Counted from the first letter of the stretch, positions 43,424 through 53,981 are shown. The stretch: 64,000 nt of DNA from Massilia sp. (GCA_025359245.1 JANYGW010000135.1:1-64000); one strand, 5' to 3'. Notes: a model not told the origin generated them from the sequence alone. Translations and numbers: made by a program.

Positions 43424-44222
43424 GACGGGTTACGCTGACATTCCATTGCGCGAGCAATTCGGCAAAGTCCTGACTGCGCAAGAAAGCGTATTCGATACCG
43501 CGCGCGCGCGCCAGCGCGTCATTGCCGCCCGAGGCCGGATGGCACATCAGCAGATCGTGGTCCTGGGCCTGCGCCAGCCAGCGACATACGCGCTGGCGAT
43601 ACGCCTGCGCAGCGCCGTCGAAGCCATACGCGCCGAGCAAATGCCGGTTCTGGCGGAACCCGCCCGCCTGCGCCAGCCGCCCCAGCGCAGCGCTCCCCAG
43701 CATCCCGATTATGCGTGGCTTCAACTCGAACCGGCCATGCGCTGGCGGCGCCGTATTCCTGATCCAGGGCAGTCGCTTGGGATAACGTTGCAGCAGCTCG
43801 CCGATCAGCGCCTCGCGGATGATCGGCAGTTGATGGACATGCTGGTGGCCGTCGACAAAATCTGGCGCCATGCCAGCCACGTCTTCGAACGCATCGAGCT
43901 GGCGCCGCACCTCATCGCGGGCGTGCGCGCGCGGCACCCTGCCGGCATAAGCGGCCAGCACCAGCGCCGGATGGCTGGGCTTGCGCGCGCCGCCTGGCCA
44001 GGGTTCGGTCAAATCGAGATGCAGGCCGATATCGACTTTGCCTTTCAAGCCATGCTGCATGGCCTGCGCGCCATCGCGCCAGGCCGGCCCGTCGACCATG
44101 CAGGCGACGGCCGATACGCGCCCGGCGCCGCCCAGCTCCAGCGCGGCCTGGTTGACGCCATCGTGCATGCCGAAGTCGTCGATGCACACGGCAAGCAGGG
44201 TTGGCTCGCGACTATGCGTCAT
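43410..44222 (-). CDS. YdjC-family carbohydrate deacetylase (NaxD/LgmC/ChbG-like)
   Basis: 270 residues. Metal-site motifs of YdjC proteins: CIDDFGMHDGVN (Asp15/Asp16), GLHLDLTE (His68, Asp70) and DGHQHVHQLP (His126-His130). Family enzymes remove N-acetyl groups from amino sugars; NaxD of Francisella does so on an undecaprenyl-linked sugar used for lipid A. ATG 44222 overlaps the GtrA-like stop as ATGA. It converges on the VirK-like gene with a 14-base overlap. In this context it most likely deacetylates the sugar loaded by the ArnC-like enzyme (inference). Confidence 0.9.
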   Translation of the reverse strand: MTHSREPTLLAVCIDDFGMHDGVNQAALELGGAGRVSAVACMVDGPAWRDGAQAMQHGLKGKVDIGLHLDLTEPWPGGARKPSHPALVLAAYAGRVPRAHARDEVRRQLDAFEDVAGMAPDFVDGHQHVHQLPIIREALIGELLQRYPKRLPWIRNTAPPAHGRFELKPRIIGMLGSAALGRLAQAGGFRQNRHLLGAYGFDGAAQAYRQRVCRWLAQAQDHDLLMCHPASGGNDALARARGIEYAFLRSQDFAELLAQWNVSVTRLSAR

Positions 44223-44578
44223 CGGAAGGTCCACCTGCGGTTGATCTGGAATGTCATCAGCACCACCAGCGCGGTTGCCGCCGCCTGTGCCAGCAGATAG
44301 TGCAGCCCGAGGCGGACACCGCCCCACACGATCAAGCCGTTCGCCAGCGCCCCCCAACCGGCCACCGCCAGGAAGCGGGGCAAGGCCTGCTGGTGATTGG
44401 CCGATCGGAGAAAAGTGAAATGCCAGTTGCCGGCATACGCGACGAAGGCGCCGCACAATGCGCCGATCGCGGCGGCAACCGGGGCGTAACAGCCAAATTT
44501 TTCCACCATGGCCAGCAAAACCAGGTAGTGAACGCCAGTGGCGACGATGCCAACCAAAATATATCGGCCGAAAGCCAT
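44219..44578 (-). CDS. GtrA-like membrane protein (candidate lipid-linked sugar flippase)
   Basis: 119 residues, four transmembrane helices, GtrA pattern: FGRYILVGIVATGVHYLVL, AYAGNWHFTFLRS and the C-terminal INRRWTF. GtrA-type proteins are proposed to flip undecaprenyl-phosphate-linked sugars. ATG 44578 has AAGGA 5 bases upstream. It is the first gene of a two-gene unit with the deacetylase (ATGA overlap) and is divergent from the phosphoesterase. Confidence 0.9.
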   Translation of the reverse strand: MAFGRYILVGIVATGVHYLVLLAMVEKFGCYAPVAAAIGALCGAFVAYAGNWHFTFLRSANHQQALPRFLAVAGWGALANGLIVWGGVRLGLHYLLAQAAATALVVLMTFQINRRWTFR

Positions 44579-44664
44579 GAGGTCCTTTTTTATTCGCGTT
44601 GCGGGCGACGCTAATGATAAGCGATCAGGGCAGCAAGTAGCGCCGTGCAAGGCCGAAAATTCGC

Positions 44665-44670
44665 TAAAAT
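44665..44670 (+). promoter_or_regulatory. Candidate -10 box (TAAAAT) before the phosphoesterase
   Basis: TAAAAT lies 23 bases before ATG 44694 in an AT-rich patch, predicting a leader of about 17 bases. No convincing -35 hexamer. Confidence 0.3.
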
Positions 44671-44693
44671 ATGGCGAGAACAAGGAGAATGCA

Positions 44694-45530
44694 ATGATCC
44701 GCTCGAATCTCGTCTTCGCGTCCTGCATATCAGCTTTTACCCTCATGGCATTGCCTGCGCAGGCGGCGCTGCCACGCTATGATCACATTCTGGTGGTCGT
44801 GATGGAAAACCATCGTCCTGGACAAGTGGTGGGCAACGCGTCCGCGCCATACATTACTGCGCTTGCGCGCCAGGGCGCCAACTTCACCAACTCGCATGGC
44901 ATCGGCCACCCCAGCCAGCCCAATTACCTGGCCCTGTTCTCGGGCAGCACCCACGGCGTCACAAGCGACAGGTGTCCATACTCGCTTGCCAATGCGGACA
45001 ATCTCGGGGCGCAGCTGATTGCGGCCGGGCTCAGTTTCACCGGCTATTCCGAAGGCATGCCGGCCGCCGGCTACCTTGGCTGCCGCGATGGCGACTACGT
45101 GCGCAAGCACAATCCGTGGGCCGATTTCGCCAACGTGCCGAATCGGGCCAACCAGCCCTATTCGGCATTTCCGCATGATTTCGCGCTGCTTCCCACAGTG
45201 GCGTTCGTGGTGCCGAACATGGTCGACGACATGCACGACGGCAGCGTCAAGGCTGGCGACGCATGGCTTGCGGCGCACATCGATGCGTACGTCCAATGGG
45301 CCAAGGTCCACAACAGCCTGTTGATCCTCACCTTCGACGAAGACGACTACCTCACTTCGACCAACCAGATTCCGACCATCATGGCCGGAGCCGGCATCGC
45401 GCCAGGCGACTACGGCGATTTGATCAATCATTACAATATCCTGGCAACGATCGAAAGCATGTGCGGGTTGCCCGCGCTGACCACGGCGCCTCCGATCAGC
45501 GCGCCGTTCATGGCGCGGACCGGCGATTGA
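44694..45530 (+). CDS. Secreted phosphoesterase (AcpA/phospholipase C superfamily)
   Basis: 278 residues. Signal peptide (MIRSNLVFASCISAFTLMA ... PAQA|A). Metal-site features of the phosphoesterase family: VVVMENHRPGQV, the nucleophile region SHGIGHPSQPNYLALFSG, and LLILTFDEDDY. Members hydrolyse phosphomonoesters or phospholipids in the periplasm. AAGGAG is 6 bases before ATG 44694. Divergent from the GtrA-like gene; a link with lipid A modification is possible but unproven. Confidence 0.88.
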   Translation: MIRSNLVFASCISAFTLMALPAQAALPRYDHILVVVMENHRPGQVVGNASAPYITALARQGANFTNSHGIGHPSQPNYLALFSGSTHGVTSDRCPYSLANADNLGAQLIAAGLSFTGYSEGMPAAGYLGCRDGDYVRKHNPWADFANVPNRANQPYSAFPHDFALLPTVAFVVPNMVDDMHDGSVKAGDAWLAAHIDAYVQWAKVHNSLLILTFDEDDYLTSTNQIPTIMAGAGIAPGDYGDLINHYNILATIESMCGLPALTTAPPISAPFMARTGD

Positions 45531-45533
45531 ATC

Positions 45534-45553
45534 GGTGCCGGTTTCCCGGCGCC
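45534..45553. terminator. Hairpin between convergent genes
   Basis: GGTGCCGG-TTTC-CCGGCGCC: an 8-bp stem (one G-U pair) with a 4-base loop, 4 bases after the phosphoesterase stop and 7 bases before the end of the next, convergent gene. Likely bidirectional. No long U-run. Confidence 0.45.
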
Positions 45554-45559
45554 CGTGTG

Positions 45560-46048
45560 TCAGCGGTGTCCGGCGCGCCGCGAAAGGTGCCGCTTGCGTA
45601 TCCATGCTAACAGCGCGCTACCAATCAGCCCACCAAGAATCCCGATGACGACAGAGAATGCGCCTGTGAAGCGAAATGAGATCGGCCGCACAATGCCATC
45701 GCGGACTGCATACGACGACCAGAAGCGGTAGTCGTCGGTGCGGTAGTCAACGCTAAAGGTCTGGTTGCCTTCGGGGGATAGCACGAAACTCGTGAATTCA
45801 TCCACTGCGTATTCTTTTTTTGCCGCGCCGACTAGCGCATGGTTCTTGTAATGCGCCAGCTTGCTCTGATATTCCGTCCAACTGACAATTTTCGGATGTC
45901 CATCCTCCAACACCGCGATCGGGAACCCGTCGTGGATCTGCGTCGCCCCCGCCGCGTACGACTCCTGGGTTGCCACATACGGAAATAGCGCCATCGTCAA
46001 CAGGAAGAAGGCGACGAATGTGCCGATTCCAATCAGTTTGCCGATCAT
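45560..46048 (-). CDS. Small membrane protein with periplasmic domain, unknown
   Basis: 162 residues. Two transmembrane helices (~2-22 and ~130-152) flank a ~100-residue extracytoplasmic domain (VSWTEYQSKLAHYKNHALV ... YRFWSSYAVRDG), followed by a basic tail. Topologically like DUF3592-type proteins, but no family is recognised. ATG 46048 follows a GGGA at 7 bases. An in-frame ATG at 46126 would add 26 polar residues; either start is possible. Confidence 0.6.
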   Translation of the reverse strand: MIGKLIGIGTFVAFFLLTMALFPYVATQESYAAGATQIHDGFPIAVLEDGHPKIVSWTEYQSKLAHYKNHALVGAAKKEYAVDEFTSFVLSPEGNQTFSVDYRTDDYRFWSSYAVRDGIVRPISFRFTGAFSVVIGILGGLIGSALLAWIRKRHLSRRAGHR

Positions 46049-47595
<1,547 letters not shown>

Positions 47596-47597
47596 CG

Positions 47598-48634
47598 ATG
47601 GCACATCCTGACAACGGCAAGACGACACCAATGACCATGATCCAGGCCTTGCGCTCGGCCATGGATGTGATGCTTGAACAAAACGACGACGTCGTGGTCT
47701 TTGGCCAGGACGTGGGCTATTTCGGCGGCGTGTTCCGCTGCACCGAAGGCTTGCAGAAAAAATACGGCAAGTCGCGCGTGTTCGATGCGCCGATTTCCGA
47801 AGGCGGCATCGTGGGCGTGGGGATCGGCATGGCCGCCTACGGCCTGCACCCTGTATCGAAATCCAGTTCGCCGACTATATCTACCCGGCCTATGACCAGA
47901 TCGTGTCGGAAGCGGCGCGCCTGCGCTACCGCTCGGCGGGCGACTTCACTGCGCCGCTGACGATCCGCACGCCCTGCGGCGGCGGCATCTACGGCGGCCA
48001 GACCCACAGCCAGAGCCCGGAAGCGGTGTTTGCCCACGTCTGCGGCCTGCGCACGGTCATGCCGTCCAATCCATACGACGCCAAGGGCCTGCTGATTTCG
48101 GCGATCGAAAACGACGACCCGGTGATCTTCCTCGAACCGAAGCGCCTCTACAACGGGCCTTTCGACGGCCACCATGACAAGCCGGTGGTGCCATGGTCGC
48201 AAAATCCGATGGGCGCCGTGCCTGAAGGCTATTACACGGTCCCGCTCGATTCGGCCACGGTATTCCGCCCGGGCGAACAATTGACTGTGCTCGCCTACGG
48301 CACCATGGTGTGGGTGTGCGACGCTGCCGCGCGCGAGTCCGGCATCGATGCCGAAATCATCGACCTGCGCAGCATCTGGCCGCTCGACTTGGCGACCATC
48401 CTGGCCTCGGTCAAGAAAACCGGCCGCTGCGTGGTGGTGCATGAGGCGACCCGCACTTGCGGCTTCGGCGCCGAACTGGTGTCGCTGGTGCAGGAGCACT
48501 GCTTCTACCACCTGGAAGCGCCGATCGAACGCGTGACCGGCTGGGACACGCCTTATCCGCATGCGCAGGAATGGGCCTATTTCCCGGGCCCGGACCGCGT
48601 CGCCGCGGCATTCAAACGTACGGTGGAGGCATAA
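47598..48634 (+). pseudogene. bkdB: Branched-chain 2-oxoacid dehydrogenase E1 beta subunit, frameshifted
   Basis: Starts at ATG 47598, 2 bases after bkdA, and reads well for 85 codons (DVGYFGGVFRCTEGLQKKYG, ISEGGIVGVGIGMAAYGLHP). At 47853-47855 the expected continuation V-I/V-E-I-Q-F-A-D-Y-I-Y-P-A-Y-D is in another frame. Adding one base between 47854 and 47855 restores a continuous ~345-residue protein, the normal length, ending at TAA 48634 (PHAQEWAYFPGPDR). Without it, the first frame ends at 47960. Either a real null mutation or a one-base sequence error; the intact E2 and E3 genes favour error or very recent loss. Confidence 0.9.
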
Positions 48635-48635
48635 A

Positions 48636-49931
48636 ATGGGTGTTCATGTCATCAAGATGCCAGACATCGGTGAAGGTATTGCAGAAGTCGAATTGGTCAT
48701 GTGGTATGTGAAGGTGGGCGACATGGTCACCGAGGACATGATCCTGGCCGACGTCATGACCGAAAAGGCCACGATCGAGATTCCGTCGCCGGTGCATGGC
48801 AAAGTGCTGGCCCTGGGCGGCGTTGCCGGCCAGGTCATGGCGGTCCATTCAGACCTGATCCACATTGAAGTCGAAGGCGCCGGCAACCTGAAGGCCGGCG
48901 CGGCCCCTGCCGCCGTCTCGGCGCCGGTCGTGGTCACGCCGACCATGCCGGCACCGGCCAGCGTGGCCGCGCCGCCAGCGCCCGTTGCCGCGCCCATCGC
49001 CGCGCCGTCCAAGGCTGGCCCGGCGCCGCGCGCCGGCGCTGCGCGCGAAGCCGGCGAAAAACCGATCGCCTCGCCGGCGATACGGCGCCGCGCCTGGGAT
49101 CTCGGCATCGAATTGCAGTTCGTCCCCGGCAGCGGTCCGGCCGGGCGCATCATGCAGGAAGACCTGGACGCCTTTGCCGCACGCGGCGCCGCCCAGGCCG
49201 GCGGCGAGCGCGGTGCGCGCTACGCCGAACGCAACGACGAGCAAAGCGCGCCGCTGATCGGCATGCGCCGCAAGATCGCGCAAAAAATGCAGGAGTCCAA
49301 GCGCCGCATTCCGCACTTCTCGTATGTGGAAGAGATCGACGTCACCGAACTGGAAGCGCTGCGCGCGCGCCTGAACGAGCAATGGGGCAAGGAGCGCGGC
49401 CGCCTGACCGTGCTGCCGCTGCTGATGCGCGCAGTGGTGCTGGCGCTGCGCCAGTTCCCGGAAATGAATGCGCGCTTCGACGACGACGCCGGCGTGGTGA
49501 CGCAGTACGGCGCCGTCCACCTGGGCGTCGCCACCCAGACCGACGCCGGCCTGATGGTGACGGTGCTGCGCCACGCCGAAGCGCGCGACATGTGGTCGTG
49601 CTCGGGCGAAGTCACGCGCCTGGCCGCTGCGGCACGCGACGGCAAGGCCACCCGCGACGAGCTGTCCGGCTCGACGATCACGATTTCGAGCCTGGGCGCG
49701 CTGGGCGGCATCGTCACAACGCCCGTCATCAATCACCCCGAAGTGGCCATCATCGGCGTCAACAAGATCGTCGAGCGGCCGATGATCCGCAACGGCGGCA
49801 TGGTGGCGCGCAAGATGATGAACCTGTCCTCGTCGTTCGACCACCGCGTCGTCGACGGCATGCACGCGGCCGAATTCATCCAGGCCATCCGCGCACTCCT
49901 GGAATGCCCAGCCATGCTTTTTGTCGAGTAA
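48636..49931 (+). CDS. bkdC: Dihydrolipoyl transacylase, E2 of the branched-chain complex
   Basis: 431 residues. One lipoyl domain (1-~80) with the lipoylated Lys44 in VMTEKATIEIP, an Ala/Pro linker, the E3-binding domain (~150-190; ASPAIRRRAWDLGIELQFVPG), and the catalytic domain ending in SFDHRVVDGMHAAEFI with the HXXXDG active site. It carries acyl groups from E1 to CoA and forms the core of the complex. ATG 48636 has GGAGG at 7 bases, one base after the E1beta stop. Confidence 0.94.
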   Translation: MGVHVIKMPDIGEGIAEVELVMWYVKVGDMVTEDMILADVMTEKATIEIPSPVHGKVLALGGVAGQVMAVHSDLIHIEVEGAGNLKAGAAPAAVSAPVVVTPTMPAPASVAAPPAPVAAPIAAPSKAGPAPRAGAAREAGEKPIASPAIRRRAWDLGIELQFVPGSGPAGRIMQEDLDAFAARGAAQAGGERGARYAERNDEQSAPLIGMRRKIAQKMQESKRRIPHFSYVEEIDVTELEALRARLNEQWGKERGRLTVLPLLMRAVVLALRQFPEMNARFDDDAGVVTQYGAVHLGVATQTDAGLMVTVLRHAEARDMWSCSGEVTRLAAAARDGKATRDELSGSTITISSLGALGGIVTTPVINHPEVAIIGVNKIVERPMIRNGGMVARKMMNLSSSFDHRVVDGMHAAEFIQAIRALLECPAMLFVE

Positions 49932-49934
49932 ACA

Positions 49935-51332
49935 ATGAACGCACATACAACTACCCTGCTCGTCATCGGCGGCGGACCTGGCGGCTATGTCGCCGCGATC
50001 CGCGCCGGTCAACTTGGCATTCCAACGACGCTGGTCGAAAGCGGCCCTCTGGGCGGCACCTGCCTGAACGTCGGCTGCATCCCGTCGAAAGCGCTGATCC
50101 ATGCGGCCGACGAATTCGAAAAGACCTGCCATTACGCCGACGGATCGGCGCTGGGCATCTCGGTCCAGGCCAGCAGCATCGACCTGGAACAGACCACGCG
50201 CTGGAAAGACGGCATCGTCGCGCGCATGACCGGCGGCGTGGCCGGCCTGCTCAAGAAGAGCGGCGTACTGGTCGTCAAGGGCCATGCCAACATCATCGAC
50301 GGCAAGACCGTCGAGATCGTGCGCGAAGGCGAGGCGCCGCAACGCATCGGCTGCCAGCACCTGCTGGTGGCGACCGGCTCGCACACGATGGAGCTGCCGT
50401 TTATGCCGTTCGGCGGCCCGGTGATCAGCGCCACCGAAGCGCTGTCGCCGTCCGGCGTGCCGAAACGGATGGTCGTCGTCGGCGCCGGCTATATCGGCCT
50501 CGAACTGGGCATCGCCTACCGCAAGCTGGGCGCCGAAGTGAGCGTGGTCGAAGCGAAGGACAGCGTGCTGCCGGCCTACGATGTCGACCTGACCAAGGCT
50601 GTGGCCAACTCGCTCAAGGGACTGGGCGTGGAACTGCACCTGGGCTGCTCCGTGCTGGGCTTGAATGAGAATGCCGACGCGGTGCGTGTACGCGGCGCCG
50701 ATGGTGCAGAATTCGCACTGCCGGCCGACCAGGTGCTGGTCGCTGTCGGACGCCGTCCGCGCACGCAAGGCTTCGGCCTGGAAGGCTTGATGCTCGACAT
50801 GGCAGGCCATTTCATCAAGGTCGACGACCAGTGCCGCACCTCGATGCGCGACGTTTGGGCGATCGGCGACGTGACGGGCGAACCGATGCTGGCGCACCGC
50901 GCGATGGCGCAGGGCGAAATGGTCGCCGAGATCATCGCCGGCAAGAAGCGCCATTTCATGCCGGCCGCGATACCGGCGGTCTGCTTCACCGATCCGGAGC
51001 TGGTGGTGGTCGGCCTGACGCCGCAGGAAGCGAAGCTGGCGGGCATCGACTGCATCGACGCGCTGTTCCCGTTTTCCGCCAACGGCCGGGCCATGACGCT
51101 CGAAGCGAAGGACGGTTTCGTGCGTGTGGTCGCACGGCGCGACAATCACCTGATCGTCGGCTGGCAGGCGGTCGGCAAAAGCGTTTCTGAATTGAGCGCG
51201 GCCTTTTCGCAGTCGCTCGAGATGGGTGCGCGCCTGGAAGACATCGCCGGCACCATCCACGCCCATCCGACACTGGGTGAAGCAATCCAGGAAGCGGCGC
51301 TGCGGGCGCTGGGGCACGCGCTGCACATCTGA
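49935..51332 (+). CDS. lpdA: Dihydrolipoyl dehydrogenase (E3)
   Basis: 465 residues. FAD-binding [19 protein letters not shown], redox disulfide [13 protein letters not shown] (Cys43/Cys48), NAD-binding [12 protein letters not shown], and the C-terminal [13 protein letters not shown] with the catalytic His-Glu pair. It reoxidises the lipoyl groups of E2 with NAD+. Starts 3 bases after the E2 stop. Last intact gene of the operon. Confidence 0.95.
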   Translation: MNAHTTTLLVIGGGPGGYVAAIRAGQLGIPTTLVESGPLGGTCLNVGCIPSKALIHAADEFEKTCHYADGSALGISVQASSIDLEQTTRWKDGIVARMTGGVAGLLKKSGVLVVKGHANIIDGKTVEIVREGEAPQRIGCQHLLVATGSHTMELPFMPFGGPVISATEALSPSGVPKRMVVVGAGYIGLELGIAYRKLGAEVSVVEAKDSVLPAYDVDLTKAVANSLKGLGVELHLGCSVLGLNENADAVRVRGADGAEFALPADQVLVAVGRRPRTQGFGLEGLMLDMAGHFIKVDDQCRTSMRDVWAIGDVTGEPMLAHRAMAQGEMVAEIIAGKKRHFMPAAIPAVCFTDPELVVVGLTPQEAKLAGIDCIDALFPFSANGRAMTLEAKDGFVRVVARRDNHLIVGWQAVGKSVSELSAAFSQSLEMGARLEDIAGTIHAHPTLGEAIQEAALRALGHALHI

Positions 51333-51344
51333 GGACAAGGCCGG

Positions 51345-51646
51345 ATGAACGCGGACCGCTATACCGGCTTTCTGCTTGGGCTGGCGTCGGGCGACGCCAG
51401 CGGCGCACCCTTTGACGGCGGCCCCGAAAACGCCATCTGTGGCGCCTGATCGGCACCACCAGGCAAGACGACAAGCGCTGGACGGACGACACCCGGATGT
51501 CGCTCGACCTGTCCGAATCGCTGCTCGACCAGGGCGCACCCGATGCCGATGATGTCGCGCTGCGCATTGCGAGCAGCTATCACTGGAACGACGACTACCT
51601 AGTCGATCCGCGCGACGTACGCGGCGGGTCTACTTCGCCGAACTGA
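51345..51646 (+). pseudogene. ADP-ribosylglycohydrolase N-terminal remnant
   Basis: Starts 12 bases after lpdA. Frame one (51345-51449) gives TGFLLGLASGDASGAPFDGG, the opening glycohydrolase motif, then stops. A shift near 51430 continues as LWRLIGTTRQ ... KRWTDDTRMSLDLSESLLDQ, containing the TDDT metal-binding motif, then IASSYHWNDDY and a stop at 51646. Family enzymes are ~280-330 residues, so about two-thirds is missing as well as the frameshift. The remnant's end overlaps the ClC gene by 17 bases, consistent with a deletion joining the two. Confidence 0.8.
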
Positions 51647-53381
51647 ATGGCGGACGGCGGAACAGCTCGCGCTTGCCCTCCTCGTCAAACACACCCAGCG
51701 ACGGCTTGATCAGGTCGCTGCGGCTGATAATGCCGACCAGCCGCATGGACGCGGCGTCGCTGACCACCGGCAGGCGCTCGATCTGGTTGACCGCAAGGCG
51801 GCCGGCGACAACGCGCGCCGTTTCATGCGGCAGCGCCACCAGCGGACGGTTGGCGCCGAACACCTCATGCATGCAGTGCGCGCCGCGCCGTTCCATCGTC
51901 TCCAGCAATGCGGCACGATCGACCACCCCCAGCAAGGCGCCGTTTTGCAGCACCGGGAAGGCGCGGTGCTGCTGGCCATCGCCGAAGTGCGTGACCAGCA
52001 CGTCGGCAACGAGTGCCTGCGCGTCGATGCTCACCACGGCCGACGTCATCAGCTCCTCGACCGAATGGCGCTCCATCGGGTCGATGCCGTACTCGCGGTA
52101 GATATGGTAGCCGCGGCGCGCGATCTTCTCGGTCAGGATGGAGCGCCGCATGGTCACGACGGTAAAGCCGTACGCCAGCGCCGATGCGGCCAGCAGGGGC
52201 AGCAAGGCATTCACGTCGCCGGTCAACTCCAGCGCGAAGATCACCGACATGACTGGTGCGCGCATCATGCCGCCCAGGGTTGCGGCCATGAACACCAGCG
52301 GCCACAGGGCCGGATCATTGCCCGGCAGGTATGGCGCCAGCAAGGCTCCCAGCCCGGCCCCCATCATCAGCAACGGCGCCAGCACGCCTCCGGACGTGCC
52401 GGAACCGAGCGCGATCACCCACATGACGGCCTTGCACAGCAACAGGCCGATCATCACGCTGGCAGTCAGGTGATGGTGCAGCAGGTCGCCGATGACGTCG
52501 TAGCCGACACCGAGCGCGCGCGGCTGGAAATAGCCGCCGATCCCCACTGCCAGGCCGCCAATGGCGGGCCACCACATCCAGTGCACGGGCAGCTTGCCGA
52601 ACCAGTCTTCGACCTTGTACAAAGAGCTCGACATGAGCCACGAGGTGGCGCCGGCAACCAGGCCGGCCGCGATGCAGCCGCCCAGCACCGGAAGGCTGGG
52701 CACCAGGGTTTGCAAGGGAAACAGCGGGCCCGCGTCGAGCACCAGTGTGCGCGCAAAGCCGGCCACGGCGCAGGCCACGGCCACTGGCAGCAGGCTGCGC
52801 GGGCGCAATTCGAACAGCAATAATTCAATGGCGAGCAGCACGGCGGCGATCGGCGTACCGAAGACGGCCGTCATGCCGGCCACGGCGCCGGCCACCAGCA
52901 GCGTCTTGCGCTCGGCGCCGGTCAAGTGCAGATACTGGGCGATCAGCGAACCGAGCGCGCCGCCGGTCATGATGATCGGACCTTCGGCGCCGAACGGGCC
53001 GCCGCTGCCGATCGCGATCCCCGACGTCAAGGGCTTGAGCACGGCCACCTTGGGCGACATCTTGCTCTTGCCGAACAGGATGGCTTCGATCGCTTCGGGT
53101 ATGCCATGGCCGCGGATTTTCTCCGAGCCGAAGCGGGCGATCAGGCCGACCACCAGGCCGCCGAGGACCGGCACCACGATGACCCACAGGCCCAGCGTGT
53201 TCAGGGCCGGCGAACGGTCCGCGTCCGACAGGGTCTGGAAAAAGAACAGATTCGTGAAGAACCGGATCAGGTGCAGCAGCAGCCACGCCGCCAGCGTGCT
53301 GAGCACGCCGACCGCAGCGGCCACCGCGACAATCCGCAGGCGCAGGTCACCGGCAAAATCTCTTCTTGAACCCTGCATCAT
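51630..53381 (-). CDS. ClC-family chloride channel/antiporter with C-terminal CBS domains
   Basis: 583 residues. About ten membrane helices with the selectivity-filter loop GSGGP (125-129), GAEGP holding the gating Glu133, and GSGTSGGVLAPLLMMGAG. Two CBS domains follow (~440-570; MERHSVEELMTSAVVSID and NQIERLPVVSD), which usually bind adenine nucleotides. Channel versus 2Cl-/H+ exchange cannot be settled by eye. ATG 53381 shares a base with the stop of the Pal-like gene (TGATG). Convergent with the glycohydrolase remnant. Confidence 0.92.
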   Translation of the reverse strand: MMQGSRRDFAGDLRLRIVAVAAAVGVLSTLAAWLLLHLIRFFTNLFFFQTLSDADRSPALNTLGLWVIVVPVLGGLVVGLIARFGSEKIRGHGIPEAIEAILFGKSKMSPKVAVLKPLTSGIAIGSGGPFGAEGPIIMTGGALGSLIAQYLHLTGAERKTLLVAGAVAGMTAVFGTPIAAVLLAIELLLFELRPRSLLPVAVACAVAGFARTLVLDAGPLFPLQTLVPSLPVLGGCIAAGLVAGATSWLMSSSLYKVEDWFGKLPVHWMWWPAIGGLAVGIGGYFQPRALGVGYDVIGDLLHHHLTASVMIGLLLCKAVMWVIALGSGTSGGVLAPLLMMGAGLGALLAPYLPGNDPALWPLVFMAATLGGMMRAPVMSVIFALELTGDVNALLPLLAASALAYGFTVVTMRRSILTEKIARRGYHIYREYGIDPMERHSVEELMTSAVVSIDAQALVADVLVTHFGDGQQHRAFPVLQNGALLGVVDRAALLETMERRGAHCMHEVFGANRPLVALPHETARVVAGRLAVNQIERLPVVSDAASMRLVGIISRSDLIKPSLGVFDEEGKRELFRRPPFSSAK

Positions 53382-53905
53382 CAATAGACGATATCGACGC
53401 GGCGGTTTTCCGCCCATGCCGCTTCGCCGCTTCCGCTTTGCTTCGGTTTGGTCTTACCCAGCGAGACCGCTTCCATCTGGTTCTCCGGCACGCCCAGCGC
53501 GGCCATGGCCTTGCGCACCGCTTCGGCGCGTTTCTGGCCCAGCGCGAGGTTGTATTCGGTGCCGCCGCGTTCGTCGGTATTCCCCTGGATCAGGATATGC
53601 CGGCCCTTGTTCTTGTTAAGGAAGCCGGAATGGTTCTCGACCACTTGCTTGCCGTCGTCGCGGACCGCATAGCTGTCGAAAGCGAAGTACACGCTGCGTT
53701 TGGCCAGCGCGCCTTTCGGATCGTCCAGCGCATCGCCCGAGCCGACATCGACCGAATGGACGGCGCGGGTGTCGATCGTGGCGCTCGGCGCGCCCGCCAG
53801 CGGATGGTTGGCGGCGGGTGCCTCGGCTACCTGGACTGGCGAGCTGCAGGCGGATAGCAGGATGCCTGCCGCCGCGACGAGGGCGAGCTTGTTTACATGA
53901 CGCAT
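53381..53905 (-). CDS. Pal-like OmpA-family lipoprotein
   Basis: 174 residues. Lipoprotein signal with lipobox LLSAC (Cys20), a short linker, then an OmpA/Pal domain: SVYFAFDSYAV, IQGNTDERGGTEYNLALGQK and AWAENRRVDIVY, the peptidoglycan-binding core. Closest to Pal of the Tol-Pal system, but no tolB or tolA flanks it, so it is probably a paralogue. GGGAG lies 5 bases before ATG 53905. Coupled to the ClC gene by TGATG. Confidence 0.88.
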   Translation of the reverse strand: MRHVNKLALVAAAGILLSACSSPVQVAEAPAANHPLAGAPSATIDTRAVHSVDVGSGDALDDPKGALAKRSVYFAFDSYAVRDDGKQVVENHSGFLNKNKGRHILIQGNTDERGGTEYNLALGQKRAEAVRKAMAALGVPENQMEAVSLGKTKPKQSGSGEAAWAENRRVDIVY

Positions 53906-53981
53906 GGTGACTCCCTGGATGTGGTTGATGATGCTTTTACAAAGGATCCAGCGATGATAGCGATGCAGACTTAGCGATCAC

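Noticed and set aside
44608-44630. Fur-box-like sequence (CTAATGATAAGC) before the phosphoesterase/GtrA genes
   Set aside because: Matches only about half of the 19-base consensus; insufficient to call.
47850-47960. Programmed frameshift in bkdB
   Set aside because: No slippery heptamer, downstream pseudoknot or internal Shine-Dalgarno is visible, and E1beta genes are not known to use frameshifting. Mutation or sequence error is simpler.
48849-51539. Very long open frame on the reverse strand across the E2 and E3 genes
   Set aside because: It is an antisense shadow of GC-rich coding DNA. The translation is His/Arg/Gln-rich with no domains, while the forward strand holds unmistakable E2 and E3.
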